Shown in pieces: positions 1 through 11,924 of a stretch of DNA of 64,000 nt. The position numbers were made by a program, and so were the translations under genes. The first letter of the stretch is position 1. Each line of letters opens with the position of its first letter. The DNA comes from Purshia tridentata (taxonomy: Eukaryota > Streptophyta > Magnoliopsida > Rosales > Rosaceae), in the NCBI GenBank assembly GCA_003254885.1, contig QANT01006251.1:62001-126000 (forward strand), in the 5' to 3' direction. Under the pieces are notes generated by a model that saw only the letters and a list, made by a program, of their open reading frames with translations, did no database searches and was not told the DNA's origin.

Positions 1-770
1 GTTTTTTGTCATATTTTTTTTTCCCGTTATTTTGGCTTTTATTTGCGGCTTTTTCTCAAAAAACAAATAAAAATCCTGGGGTTGGGGTTGGGCATTACCC
101 GACCCTGCTGAAAATTTCACATATGGCCCGGTCCAGTTGGGCATATTTTCTTTTTTTTTTTTTTTTTTGGCCAAGCAGTTGGGCATATTTTCAAGCCTGT
201 TAATATTTACCAAATTTCTTTTTGTCTGAATATGACCCATATTATTAGAATATAAGGACTTCCATTTATGTTCTTTAACATTTAATTATATAAAAATAAT
301 TAAATGATTTTTGATATAAACGATTTTTTATAAAAATGATTCTAAATAAAGACATAAAAAATAAAAATTTCAAATTAAATGTCCTTCAAATGTTCAATAT
401 AAGCTTTTTCAAATGTCCATTAACAATACCTTTTCTCAAATTTTTTTCAGCAAAGAAAATAAACTTTGCTATGACTATTTAGTATTTGCAAATCCATTTA
501 TAAATAAAATAGTTTTTTTAATTTATTTTTTGGTAAATACTTTTACTTAGGTTCTTACTGTTGAAGCGTAATCTAATAAATATCCAGTTTTTGTTTTGTG
601 GCACGTAATATTTGGAAACAAAAAGAAAATCACCTGACGTGTGATTTGAAATTGGAGATCGCACGTGCCGGTGCCGCCCTGATTTGAACCCAAAACCAAA
701 ACCCCTCTCTATCACTCTCTCTCTCTCTCTCTCTCAAACTCGCTCTCCATCTTCACGAATCAAAGCAACC
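1..770. other. 5' flank and leader of CDC27B, no gene
   Basis: AT-rich non-coding sequence with several poly-T runs (for example near 150-170). It ends in a CT-rich leader with a (CT)n microsatellite at about 711-735, some 35 bases before the CDC27B start codon. Short ORFs here show no family resemblance. The promoter of CDC27B is presumably in this stretch, but I cannot point to a convincing TATA box. Confidence 0.6.
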
Positions 771-3700
771 ATGGAAGCCATACTCAGAGACTGTGTACAG
801 CACAGTCTTCGCGATTTCATGCACCGAAACGCCATTTTCATGTGCGAGCGCCTCTGTGCCGAGTACCCCTCTGAGGTACCTTTTTCTCCACCTACTCTTC
901 ACTCTCTTTCTCTTTCTGTCTGTTTGTTTGGTTACCGATAATCTTTAGAAAGAAAAACAAAATGAGGAAGTTGGAATTTTCGAAATTAATTGTTTCCCTT
1001 TCCTAGTGTTTCACGGCGACGAGACAGAAATCGATGCTTCGTGTTACTTAACCAATGAATTTGTTAATATCTTACGTTTGCTTGGGTCATTCATACTTCC
1101 GAATTTGAGACCTAGGGTTTGATTGCTTTAGAATCTGTTGGACATTTATATTTACACAGGGTTCACTTTTTTTGACGTATAATGTTTCTAAAGGATAAGT
1201 AATTAGGCGTAGTTTAATTAGTTGCTTTTTAGTTTGTCATTAGCTTTCAATATTGGAACTAGTCGTTTTCGGTAACTTTTTTGCAACAAGGTGTGAAGTT
1301 GTGGGTAGTGTGCAAACTGGGGTTTCTTAATGTGGTTTGCTTTCCACAGTGCACTATTTTGATAGCATTAATCAGAACGGTGATGCAATTTTTTAAAGTT
1401 GACTTGAATGTACCTGCTCTAAAATCTTAAACTGTTTGTTAGAAGAAATTGTGTTTGTGAAGTTTTCACTTTATGTTCGGATGGGTATTTTGCTGCGTTT
1501 ATAGTTTGTTAATTTTTTATGGACTCATTGATAATTTGTTGCATTGCAGACGAATTTGCAATTGTTAGCTAGCTGTTACTTGCACAGTAATCAAGCTTTT
1601 GCTGCATATCATATTTTAAAGGGTGAGTAAATATCATAGTGCATACCGTCTGAGTATTTTTTATTTCTTTTCTTTTTTAAAGTTGAGGTTTTCAGTTCAA
1701 ACTTTTTTGTTTTCATATTAGTGTTTCTCATTTATGAACCTCTCTTCTTCTTTCTGTTGATTATTATGAAGGAACACAAGTGGCTCAATCCCGCTACTTG
1801 TTTGCAATATCATGCTTTCAGATGGATCTTCTTAGCGAAGCAGAAGCTGCATTATGCCCTGCTAATGAGCCTAGTGCAGAGGTATTGGATTATATTTTTA
1901 TCTGGGGAATTATGTTTAAAATAAACTTGACATGATTACTTTTTGGAAGCTTACTTGATAACACAATTTTCTTCAGGATTGTATAGTTTTCACAGTATAG
2001 GGATTTAAATGAACAGCATGTACCATTTTGACATTAAGTATTTTAATCATTAGTGTTCCATATTATTGCTATCGAGCTTCAGTTGTCAGCCTGTTCATGC
2101 AATCCAAACAGAGGATTACTTGCTCATTATTGCTATGTGCAGGTTCCAAATGGAGCAGCTGGTCATTACCTTCTCGGGCTCATTTACAGGTTTGTCCACT
2201 TTCTTATGGATCAACTTTCTATGGATATATTACCTTCGTCAAAGGCCTTTAGGTTATAAGTTTCTTGAAAGGGACTTGCTTATGATGATGGCTTAAAATT
2301 ACTTTCTAAAGAACCAATCTATTAAGATTCATCTCAGTAAGGTGTCAGACAGAGAGCATACTGATACAAGATGTATTTTGACATTCTATTGATTTTAGGA
2401 GGCCTCCTCTCAATAATATGCACACCCACTTGTGAGAAGTAAGTGATAGTGTTGTTCCTTCTTTAAATATCTATTGGGGTCTGAAGTTTTTATGTGTTCA
2501 CGAACTATGTGTGATGCTTGTGAAATGCGTGAGATTGGCAAAATTTTCCTTTGTTAACTGCTTGCATGTTTCTTGGGATAGAAGGATTTTTTGTATTACA
2601 TTAAGTTGAGTTTGTTACCATTCTATGGCATCTGTAGCTTATCCAATGTTCTGGATTAACTTAGTGCTTGAGTGGATGTGAACCAACTTATTATCCTAGT
2701 ACTACCTAAGTTTCATTTCTATATATACTACCTAAGCTTTATTTATATATTTTTGATGCATACAGGCTATACAGCTATCTAAGTTACATTTCTAGGTATC
2801 TTATCTTTCTGCATTTATAGTTATCATGTGCCTGCATTTTATGCTGTTCTATCCCATTATGTGTATGCATGTATGTATGTATGCCTCTCATGATATTATT
2901 ATTTATTCTTGATTTTGTTCTAGGTATACTGATAGAAGGAAAAGTGCCATCCATCACTTTAAACAGGCTCTGACTATAGATCCATCAATGTGGGCTGCAT
3001 ATGAAGAGCTGTGTGTGTTAGGTCTGTACGAAGTTACACATGCAATTTGATATTTTTATTAGTGCAGCACTATTGCCATAAACATTAAGCTTCCTTGTCT
3101 GATCATTGCAGTTGTAGTTAGTCCTTTTTGAATTGTGATTGTGAGTCTATGACATAATAGGTCTGGTAACGGTTAATCAATGTTTTATATAGTTGAAAAC
3201 TTCAGTGTTGATTATTTAGTGCGATTCTGGTGCCTTTGATACATATTTAAGTTAAGGCATTGTATTTTCTGTTGTTATAGGCTCTGCTGAAGAAGCAGCT
3301 GTAGTTTTTGGTGAAGCTGCTGCTCTTTCTATACAAAAACAGTACCTACATCATGGATTAGCTTCTCAAAGTTTGCTTACCGTAAATGAGGATTGCAATG
3401 TAGTTTCTGGTAGGAACTTTAGCTCAGAAGATGGTAGTCCGAGACAATTGAAACACATGCAAGGCAATAATATAAGAGATATTTCTGGAAGTTCTCATGT
3501 TAGTTTAGGAGGAGCTTCTGGTCAGCCTATAAATGGAAGTTCTAACATATCTTTCTATAACACTCCTTCGCCGATGCCTATGCAGGTATATATAAGTTTC
3601 CTCCTCCATTTTTGCTTTATGATATGTGTATGATGCATTCGTATTTATTTTCTAGAAGTCCTGCATTTATTGCTCTATCTATTTCCTTTATTCCATGCAA

Positions 3701-6700
3701 ATATGTTATATCTATTTTGGCTCGCAATGATGGATGCGAAACACTTCAATTAGGTTCTGTTTTGAAAGAAAATATTTGGTTATTTACTTCCAAGTTTTTT
3801 TTCTTTAGTGTGACATAGACCATTTGACGTTTGATAGTTTGGGAATATTACCTACAAAATGCATATGCTGTGGGCTTTAGGGTTTGGAAACTTGTGGCTT
3901 AAAGGCTTGGGGTTGTAGGAGAAGAAGTTTATGGTTTGTAAATCAAAATATGCTTTGAAATATTGGGCTAAATGATCATTTGATTAGGTGGGACTTAGTT
4001 TCGCAAGCAAGAGAAAATGGAGGGCTGGGTGTTGGAAATCTGATCCAACGAAACAAAGCTCTTCTTGCGCAATGGTTGTGGCGGTTCCCCTTTGAAGACA
4101 ACTCTTTGTGGCACATGGTGATTAGAATAATATAGATAATGGCTGGGATGCGAGTCTGGGGGTACGGTATCTTCTCGCTGTCTGTGGAAGGACATTCAAG
4201 ATAGGAAGGCAAAGGTTATGTGGTCTTGTGGTGTGTTGGCAGTGGTGTGGGTAATTTGCTGGGAGAGAAATAGAAGAATTTTTGAATATTTTAAGAGGGA
4301 TGATGTTGAGTATTCCTGGGATAAAGTTAGATTTTGGGCATCTTTATGGTCCTCAGTTTCACCAGCATTTAGAGACCTATCAGTTTCTTTAATTTTGTTC
4401 GATTGGAAAGCTGCAGTTGGGTAGGGGGGTTTTGGGGTTGTGAAGGGTGTTGTTTTGCTGGTGCTAGTATTCTTTGTGTGCTTTGTGTGTTTTTCTTTCT
4501 TTTATAGTAGCTTTGTAGGATAGTGGATGTTGTCTTGTTTGTTTTAATCTGTTTTTTATGTTAATGAAAGTATGTTTCTTATTAAAAAAAAAAAATATTG
4601 AGCTAAATGGGGGGAAAAGTGGCTTTGAGGAAATTGGTTGCTGAAATTTTGCATAGCTGGTGATTTTATGATTTTGAGGTTAGTTTGAAGGGTTGCTTTT
4701 GGGCTATACGGCGTCAGCAAAAGTCAGGGGTAGAAACTTAAATTTATCAAATAAAGAAGTACATACAAAACATCAACTAAATCTTTTCATTGCTGCATCA
4801 CCATTGCTTGTAGTTCCCCTGTTTGCAGTTGTCAGGTGTTGCTCCACCAGCTCTGTGCAGAAATGTCCAGCCAAATGGCCCAAACTTGAGCACGGGTACT
4901 GATAGCTCTCCTAGGTCAACTGTGAATTCTACCATTCAAGCCCCTAGAAGAAAGTTTGTTGATGAAGGGAAACTGCGAAAGGTATAGGCTCTACTCATCC
5001 ATAATTTTTGCTTAAAGCTTGTGTATTATGAAATGAACGTGGAATTTGTTGTGAACATTGGGACCATTTTGTTGTTTTTCTTTACTTGCTAGCACTTACT
5101 CAGTTGTTCTGAATTTTAATGCTTTCCTTGTTTTATTGGTTTCATGTGGGCATGTACACTGAGGTTATTTTTCTTGTTGGCGATGTTGCTTTCAATTCAT
5201 TTACTTGGTTACATTGTTGTAATCTTAAATTTCTATTATGCATATAGCAATTGGTATTTCTGCATCTTATTGAGCAATTAGTTATAGATGGTTGTTCTTG
5301 TCTATGTATACTAGCTTTGTGACATTTTCATGTTGTTTCTTTATATTCATATCAATGACTTCTTGAGATTATTTGTCTTTTCTTTTCAGATTTCAAGCAG
5401 GTTATCTTTTGATTCTGGCAGCCGACGGAGCAATAGACTTGCTGCAGAAGCAGGGGCCAATGCTAATGCAAGTGCCTCAATGGCAGCTGGAAATGGTACT
5501 ACCAATTCATCTAAATATCTTGGAGGTTCCAAGCTGAGCTCTGTGGCACGTTCCTTGGCAAATCGTAAGGGACAGCCATGGGCCAATGAAAATATTGATG
5601 AAGGTGATGCATCTTCTCACCTCTCAGTAATTTGGTGAACTATTCTAGCATATGAAGTAACAAACACAAGAGGCCATTCTTTCTGCAATATACTTTATTT
5701 TTTCCTCATATCATTTTTTTTTTTATCAGTTCATAATGTTTCCTAGCTAATATAAATACTAAATTTTCCGTGCTTATACTCTTGGTTCCTATATGCTTGT
5801 TCTGTCCGATGGCTTTTCAGCTAATAGTTGCAAAATTAATTGTCCTACTAGGGATACGCAATGAGGCATTCGAGGATTCCCGTTCAAATACTGCAGCAGT
5901 AACTTCTGGTTTTACCCCCTCTAGTGATACCAGATATCATGAACAAGAAGGAGCAACCTTGCCAATTGGTGGGAGTATTATGAATGTTTCAAGAGTTATC
6001 AGTGGCGCTTCAGAAATATTGAGCCTTTTGAGAATTCTCGGGGAAGGCTATAGACTTTCCTGCATGTACAAGTGCCAGGTACTACTTGGTTATTGTGGAA
6101 TGAACCAAATATAATATTCTTATTTCACAGGTTGTATTTAATTATTTAATACGACTATGTTGCACAGGATGCACTGGATGTCTATCTGAAACTTCCACAC
6201 AAGCATTACAATACAGGCTGGGTACTTTCCCAGGTAATTTTTGTTGTTAAAAGTACTTAGCTGGATTCTATACCAAGAATAGGATTTCCATCCACCCCAT
6301 TTTCTGCTGTTACTCTTCCACATTTTAGTGATATTGCAGGAGATACATGTGATTGATGGAGGTCTTTTTTAGTTTGCTAGCTAGTTTTAAGAATTAATAT
6401 GAAGAGTATTTTTCACATTAGATCTGAAAAAAGGGGATGTTTTCACTTACAAAATTCTGTTATTGTTTGGTATCTCATTGTCATCAGAAGCCAATTCACA
6501 TTCCATGCCACTGATTCCTTGAATGATTTTGTACTACACATTTTAGTACTTGCATCTAACTGACTATTTTGGCAATCTTCAACCGCAGGTTGGAAAAGCT
6601 TATTTTGAATTGGTAAATTTTATAGAAGCTGATCGGGCCTTTAGTCTTGCCCGTCAAGCATCACCTTACAGTTTAGAAGGAATGGATATATATTCTACAG

Positions 6701-8852
6701 TTCTTTATGTAAGTTCCCATTGTGATTTTACATATCGTAGATATTACATCCTGAAATGGAGCTCGGTGCTTAATTTCATCCTATGCTGTTTAGTTTTTTC
6801 TCTGTACTCGAATGTTAAAAGATGGCCTTGTTTATGTTCTTCACACCCTGATTTTCTTTTCTCTAGAAACAGCTTTCTTAATCTTTTTTCATGGATTTCT
6901 TAGTCTGGATGTTTGTAGTACAAGCAGGTGCCTATTAATTGCTTCACTGAAGGTTATTCTAACTCTTTGCAGCATTTGAAGGAAGATATGAAGTTAAGTT
7001 ACCTGGCTCAAGAACTGATATCAACTGACCGCTTGGCTCCTCAATCTTGGTAGCTATAACATAATTTTGCAAATAATACACAGAATTCTAATCTCAAATT
7101 CCTTTTAATCCTGTCAATCATTTAGCTTTTGTGAGTGACATATTTTCAAAGATATCCTACTCAAAGCATTTTTTCTTTGTAAAAAAACTTCATTCCATTA
7201 GTTTCAGCTTAAATCTTCACATTGGACACTTCTGTGTGGAGTACTTTATATATATTTTATTTGCCTGCGTCTGATGGAGGGATTGGCAAAGGCTCTCAGC
7301 ACTATCTTCTGATTGGTCTTGTGAGTTATTTGCAGCCCTCAAGATAACATAATTGTGCTTTTTTTTTTCTTTTAACAAAATTCTTGTGATTTCTCAGTTT
7401 TGTTGTATTCAATCATCTTCTTGAACATTGTGAGGGATGCATTTTCTACAAATAGGATAGTAGGTCATAAAGATTTATGCTTTCTGAAATGTATTTGAAG
7501 TTATTATCATTAACAATATCATTGTTGCTGACATCTTTCCTATTGAATGGGATTGCAGGTGTGCAATGGGAAATTGTTATAGCATGCAGAAAGACCATGA
7601 AACTGCTCTGAAAAATTTCCAGCGAGCTGTTCAACTTAATTCAAGATTCACATATGCGCATACCCTTTGTGGTCATGAGTACGAGACAACTATTCTTTTT
7701 TATTTTTTTCCTTTAATCATTTAACACATGAAAATGAAAGTTCCTAAAGTTGGTTTTTTATTTCAACGGGTAAAGTCTTGACCTTTATCAGCTAGTTATT
7801 GTTGTATTGAAATTGTATCCTTATCTGCAGATATGTAGCTCTAGAGGATTATGAGAATGGAATAAAGAGTTATCAAAGTGCACTTCGTGTTGATGCAAGA
7901 CATTATAACTCCTGGCATGGGCTTGGAATGATATATCTTCGCCAAGAGAAGTTTGAGTTTTCGGAGCATCACTTCCGGATGGCCTTCCAAATAAATCCAC
8001 GTTCTTCTATCATTATGTCATATCTTGGCTCGGCCTTGCATAATTTAGAGGTTGCATTCGCTATATCACTTTTAATATTGTGGCTTCAGTAAGTTTATTT
8101 ATTTATTTAATAACTAATGAATTTCTTTTATTACAATCATCTCGAATTATGTTTGTATCTTATGACAGAGAAATGAAGAAGCTTTAGTGATGATGGAGAA
8201 GGCTATTAGAGCTGATAAGAAGAATCCTCTGCCCATGTATCATAAGGCTAATATACTAATGAGCTTGGAACAATTTGATGAAGCTTTAGCAGTCTTAGAG
8301 GAGCTTAAAGAATATGCTCCTCGTGAAAGTAGTGTGTATGCTTTGATGGGTAAGATCTATAAGCGGCGTAACATGCATGATAAAGCAATGCTTCATTTTG
8401 GTCTTGCATTGGATTTGAAGCCGTCTGCAACTGATGTTGCTTCCATTAAGGTGATTGGCTTATTTGTCTAACTTACTGCATTTATAATTGCTAACCAAAA
8501 TGAAAGTGCACATATTCAGAATTTCATTGATATTTTATAGAAGAAGCAGATTGAAACTGGTAAAATCAGTTTTCCAGGGAACACATTGATCAGTTGATTA
8601 CACTTTCCCACGTACTCGTCATGTTAACCATAGATTTCTGTCACAATTGAATTTTGTGGATCTACCACCTGTTGCCTTTATATATGTACATAATAACTTT
8701 ATATTATTCTTTAGTGTGAAGATCTTTTAGTTGTTTCTTGCCCCCAAGGTGCAAAAGAATTTTGCTCTGCTCATCCCATCTCATCTCTTGATTTTCAACA
8801 GGCTGCCATTGAGAAGTTACATGTACCAGATGAGATAGAAGACAACTTGTAG
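771..8852 (+). CDS. CDC27B: Cell division cycle protein 27 homolog B (HOBBIT), APC/C TPR subunit
   Basis: APC3-type scaffold subunit of the anaphase-promoting complex, the nuclear ubiquitin ligase that drives mitotic exit; in Arabidopsis the HOBBIT paralogue is needed for root meristem function. I read 16 exons: 771-875, 1550-1622, 1772-1881, 2143-2189, 2924-3021, 3281-3585, 4829-4981, 5390-5603, 5852-6078, 6168-6233, 6589-6708, 6973-7049, 7559-7678, 7831-8050, 8169-8450 and 8802-8852. They sum to 2268 nt, or 755 aa with no frame break. The start matches HOBBIT (MEAILRDCVQHSLRDF). An N-terminal TPR block is followed by a Ser-rich linker with NTPSP and APRRKFVDEGKLRK, then a long C-terminal TPR array (YNTGWVLSQVGKAYFEL, LAPQSWCAMGNCYS, MGKIYKRRNMHDKAMLHFG), ending in EKLHVPDEIEDNL. 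Intron 6 carries a LINE fragment. Identification is secure from sequence; function is from the family. Confidence 0.96.
3975..4594 (+). mobile_element. 5'-truncated LINE (L1-type) in CDC27B intron 6
   Basis: The plus strand encodes the degenerate end of a plant LINE ORF2: GLGVGNLIQRNKALLAQWLW at about 4024-4083, which is the region after the reverse transcriptase leading into the zf-RVT domain, and RFWASLWSSVSPAFRDLSVS with FDWKAAVG further on. It ends in an A-run at about 4584-4594. Direct repeats flank it: ATATTGGGCTAAATG at 3960-3974 and ATATTGAGCTAAATG at 4595-4609, a 15-base target duplication with one mismatch. The element is about 620 bp, so most of its 5' part is missing, as is usual for target-primed insertions. 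The coding frame is broken. It lies in sense orientation within the intron and leaves the exons untouched. Confidence 0.9.
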
Positions 8853-9295
8853 ATCTACGTGTTTTGGAATTGCAGTAAAAGAGAATATGGTGTAGATTAT
8901 CCGGCTCAAAACATTTGGCCCCAAGGAGGGGTCTGCTTGTGCTTTCCAAGGGGGAGAAAAATCAATTTAAGTTGTAGAATATCTGCATCTCCAAAAACTA
9001 GTTGTAGAATTCTAATGTGTTGAGCATGTCACTTGTAAATAAACTTTTTCTTCTCTTCTATTTTACTCTTCTCATTAACATTACAGTTTTTTTTTTTTTT
9101 GGGTTAAGAGTGGGTTTATTTGAACCCATTTATTTTGTATCTTATTTTTAACCCAACTTCGAAATCTGTTATGTGCCAAACGTTTACATGAAACAAGAAA
9201 AACAATTACAAAAGAGATTCCAAATCCATCTTTTATTCGATTTTCTAGTAATATCAAAGCGAAATTTGCTAGTAATCACTTTGTAGCTCTAGTGG

Positions 9296-9814
9296 TCAAA
9301 CTTGGTGATTGAGAGAGGCTTTTTCCATTCTCCTAGCCATGACTTGCAAGCCTGTGCCAATAAACTGGTCCAGATCCTCCAGTGTCCAGCCTTCTACCGG
9401 CTCAACTTCGTATTTCCACTCAATGCTGCGCCCACCTTCTCTTGGCACCACTTTCACAGTTGAAATGTATGAGTTGAACCCAACATTTCCATCTATAATA
9501 GCATAACTAAATGTCAGTTGGATAGGGTCTATGGACAGCAGTTTCTGCTTAGTCTATTTCACCTTCTCTTGCTCTTGCTCACTTCCATCAACTGGCGTCT
9601 TGAATCCAGCGCAGTAGAGCACACACCCGGGTACGCCGGATACGCCTTCAACAGGAATGCAAGTGGTGAGAGTTGGGAACCACTTGTGTAGGCCAAAGAA
9701 GTCCTCCAAGAAAGGCCATACTTGCTCTGCTTTTGGGCCTATTAGCTCTTCACTAGCCTCGCCTTCCCATTTCTGTTGCTTCTCATCAGCCATTTGGTCA
9801 GCTGCAACCTCCAT
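9296..9814 (-). pseudogene. Lachrymatory-factor-synthase-like / polyketide cyclase family gene with an in-frame stop
   Basis: Single-exon gene of the plant START/Bet v 1-fold group annotated as lachrymatory-factor synthase-like; its biochemical role outside Allium is unclear. From an ATG at 9814 the protein runs MEVAADQMADEKQQKWEG, then QVWPFLEDFFGLHKWFPTL and CIPVEGVSGVPGCVLYCAG. It meets a TAG at 9554-9556 after 86 residues. The same frame then continues for another 85 codons (TKQKLLSIDPIQLTFSYAII, YISTVKVVPREGGRSIEWKY, GWTLEDLDQFIGTGLQAMAR) to a TGA at 9296-9298. Family members typically read W at the stop position (KW.KQKLLSIDP), so a single TGG-to-TAG change explains it. Full length would be 172 aa, normal for the family. 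The second Met (9793) is an alternative start. It could be a null allele, a young pseudogene or a sequencing error. Confidence 0.85.
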
Positions 9815-9903
9815 TATTGGAACTCCAAGACCACAACACAAACTGCTCACAAATGGAAAAGAAAGCTAGCAATGGATGTATTCAAGGATGTCTTCTGAGG
9901 GGG

Positions 9904-9913
9904 TTTATATAGA
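9904..9913 (-). promoter_or_regulatory. Likely TATA box of the LFS-like gene
   Basis: The minus strand reads CTATATAAAC about 90 bases upstream of the ATG at 9814, a normal plant TATA position and sequence. The promoter therefore looks intact although the reading frame is interrupted. Confidence 0.55.
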
Positions 9914-11924
9914 GGCTGTACCTGTATATACAATACCAATTTCTGAGGTCCTAGAAGCTTGGGACGAGATAATAAGAATTTCATGGTAAAATGAAACATC
10001 AAAAATATAAATTTCGGCGAAAATTGTGCTCCATGCTAAACAAACTTGGTAAGTCATGATAGTGTGCTCCAAGTATCCCCACTATTGATGGAGCTAGGTT
10101 GCCTCAAGTTCCATGTGTAACTTGTGCCGAATTCATGACAATTTAAGACTGTCATGAAATATCTCAGAGCCAATTAAAAGAAAGAGCAACACACACACCA
10201 CTCGTCTGTGTACTATATTAAAGAACTTTTCTTTGAAAAAGAAAACACAGAAAATTTTCAAATTTGCATTGATAATTGTTTTGTACTATAGTACCTCGTT
10301 TCACACACCAGCAACACCACTCATCTATGTAGTGTGTACTATATTATAGAACTTATCTTTGAAAAAGAAAGCACAGAGAAAATTTTCAAATTTGCATTGA
10401 TAATTGTCCAGTAGTATAGTACCTCATTTCACACACCAGCAAGCAATTAGAATTATGTTCTACTATCCAGTCTAGCAAAACATGTCTAAACAATATAATA
10501 TACATTAAGGTGCCGTGGAAGAGTAAGAGTAAGATTTCATCTAACCGTTGTCTAACTAAACATGTCTCAAACAATAAAATATAAATTAAGATATAATGGA
10601 AGATTAAGGGTTGTCTTTTAATTTGCACGAAATATGGTGAAAAGATTTCATCTAATCTTGTCTAGTCAATACAAGCTAGCACTGGTGATTATAGAGCACA
10701 TTAATAAGATTATCTGAGATTTGGGGATTGATATGTTCCACACTAAAATAACATACCAGTATCTAGTGACATAAAATATATAAAGAGTGGAAATAGTTAA
10801 TGGCCTATCTATAATCTTATATTTAAGTTTGTTCAACGTAAAGTTAATAGAGAGTTACATATATATCCTTCTAATATATATAGAGAGATGGAAAGAGTTC
10901 CTTAATTAAGTTCGACATAAAATTAATATAGAGTTATATATATCTTTGTACTTGATTAAGATCAATCATGAACTGGAAGCAAGCTAGCTAGCAGAGTCCA
11001 TTAAACAGTGGCGTAATCCAAATAGTGTGGGTCATGCACTCGAGCTCAGAATATTTCTTAAGGGTAAATTTGTGTAGTCGTTCCGTCCTCTAAATTGAAG
11101 ATTGGAGCTATTTGATATTGACCTCGTATTTTTTTGTTCAATCCCAACTGTAGATATTCAGTATTTGAATCCTCAATGTAATATATGAAATTTGGCTGAC
11201 ACCCAAGAATACTCGGAGCCAAAACAGACACTGAACGACCATTGTGCATTCCGCCTAAGTGAGAATAACATTCCTGTAACAGGGATACTTGCGTGGCATC
11301 ACAATGATCACATAATAGAGAGGAGAGATGCTTGGGATATTGAGATCTGTGACCCAGCCTCCTCCCTATTACGTAGTGCTACATCAGTGTCCTCGTTACA
11401 GGGAAGTTCTTCTCTTACTTTCGACCACAAGTATGAAACTGACTCCAACTAGGTTAGCCCCACATGCATGCTTGGCGTCCAAGCAATGAAATTTAAAGAT
11501 AATGAAGTTAGTAACTTAATTCACTGTCAGAATTTGTACTAAGAGATTAGAATTAGATTAAAGATGGTAAAAGATCAGAACTAATTCCTCTTCTAACTGT
11601 TGGTAATATTAGTTGAACATGGTAAAAGATCAGAACTATTTCCTCTTTTTACTGAAAACCAAAACTTATTTCTGTAATAGCAGCATAGCACTGAGACTAG
11701 AATTCAGTTTACATGTATCATTTTTCCCGGAAAAGAGTCGACATCAAAATTATTGCCTATTCTCATGATCTAGGCAAAGAAAAAGTGAACAATTTACATG
11801 ACAACTTGAAATTAGATTGTAAGATGTCACAGAGAAGAAATGTTACTACTTCAAGTCACTTTCTACCTATGGACTTATTCTTCAGCTTGTGGAAAAACTC
11901 GTATGTTAATGACCTCTGTTTCAC
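9914..11924. other. Intergenic region with local duplications
   Basis: No supported gene. AT-rich, with a tandem duplication at about 10191-10443 listed separately and a looser second pair at about 10478-10607. ORFs of 60-90 codons here have no recognisable domain. The right end includes the 3' flank of the minus-strand gene that ends at 11925. Confidence 0.5.
10191..10443. repeat. Two-copy tandem duplication, ~120 bp unit
   Basis: Two diverged copies in the same orientation share CACCACTC.TCT.TGT, TGTGTACTATATTA, CTTTGAAAAAGAAA, AATTTTCAAATTTGCATTGA and TTTCACACACCAGCAA in the same order. The first copy runs from about 10191 to 10313 and the second from about 10314 to 10443. They differ by small indels and substitutions, so the duplication is not recent. 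No coding content. Confidence 0.85.
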
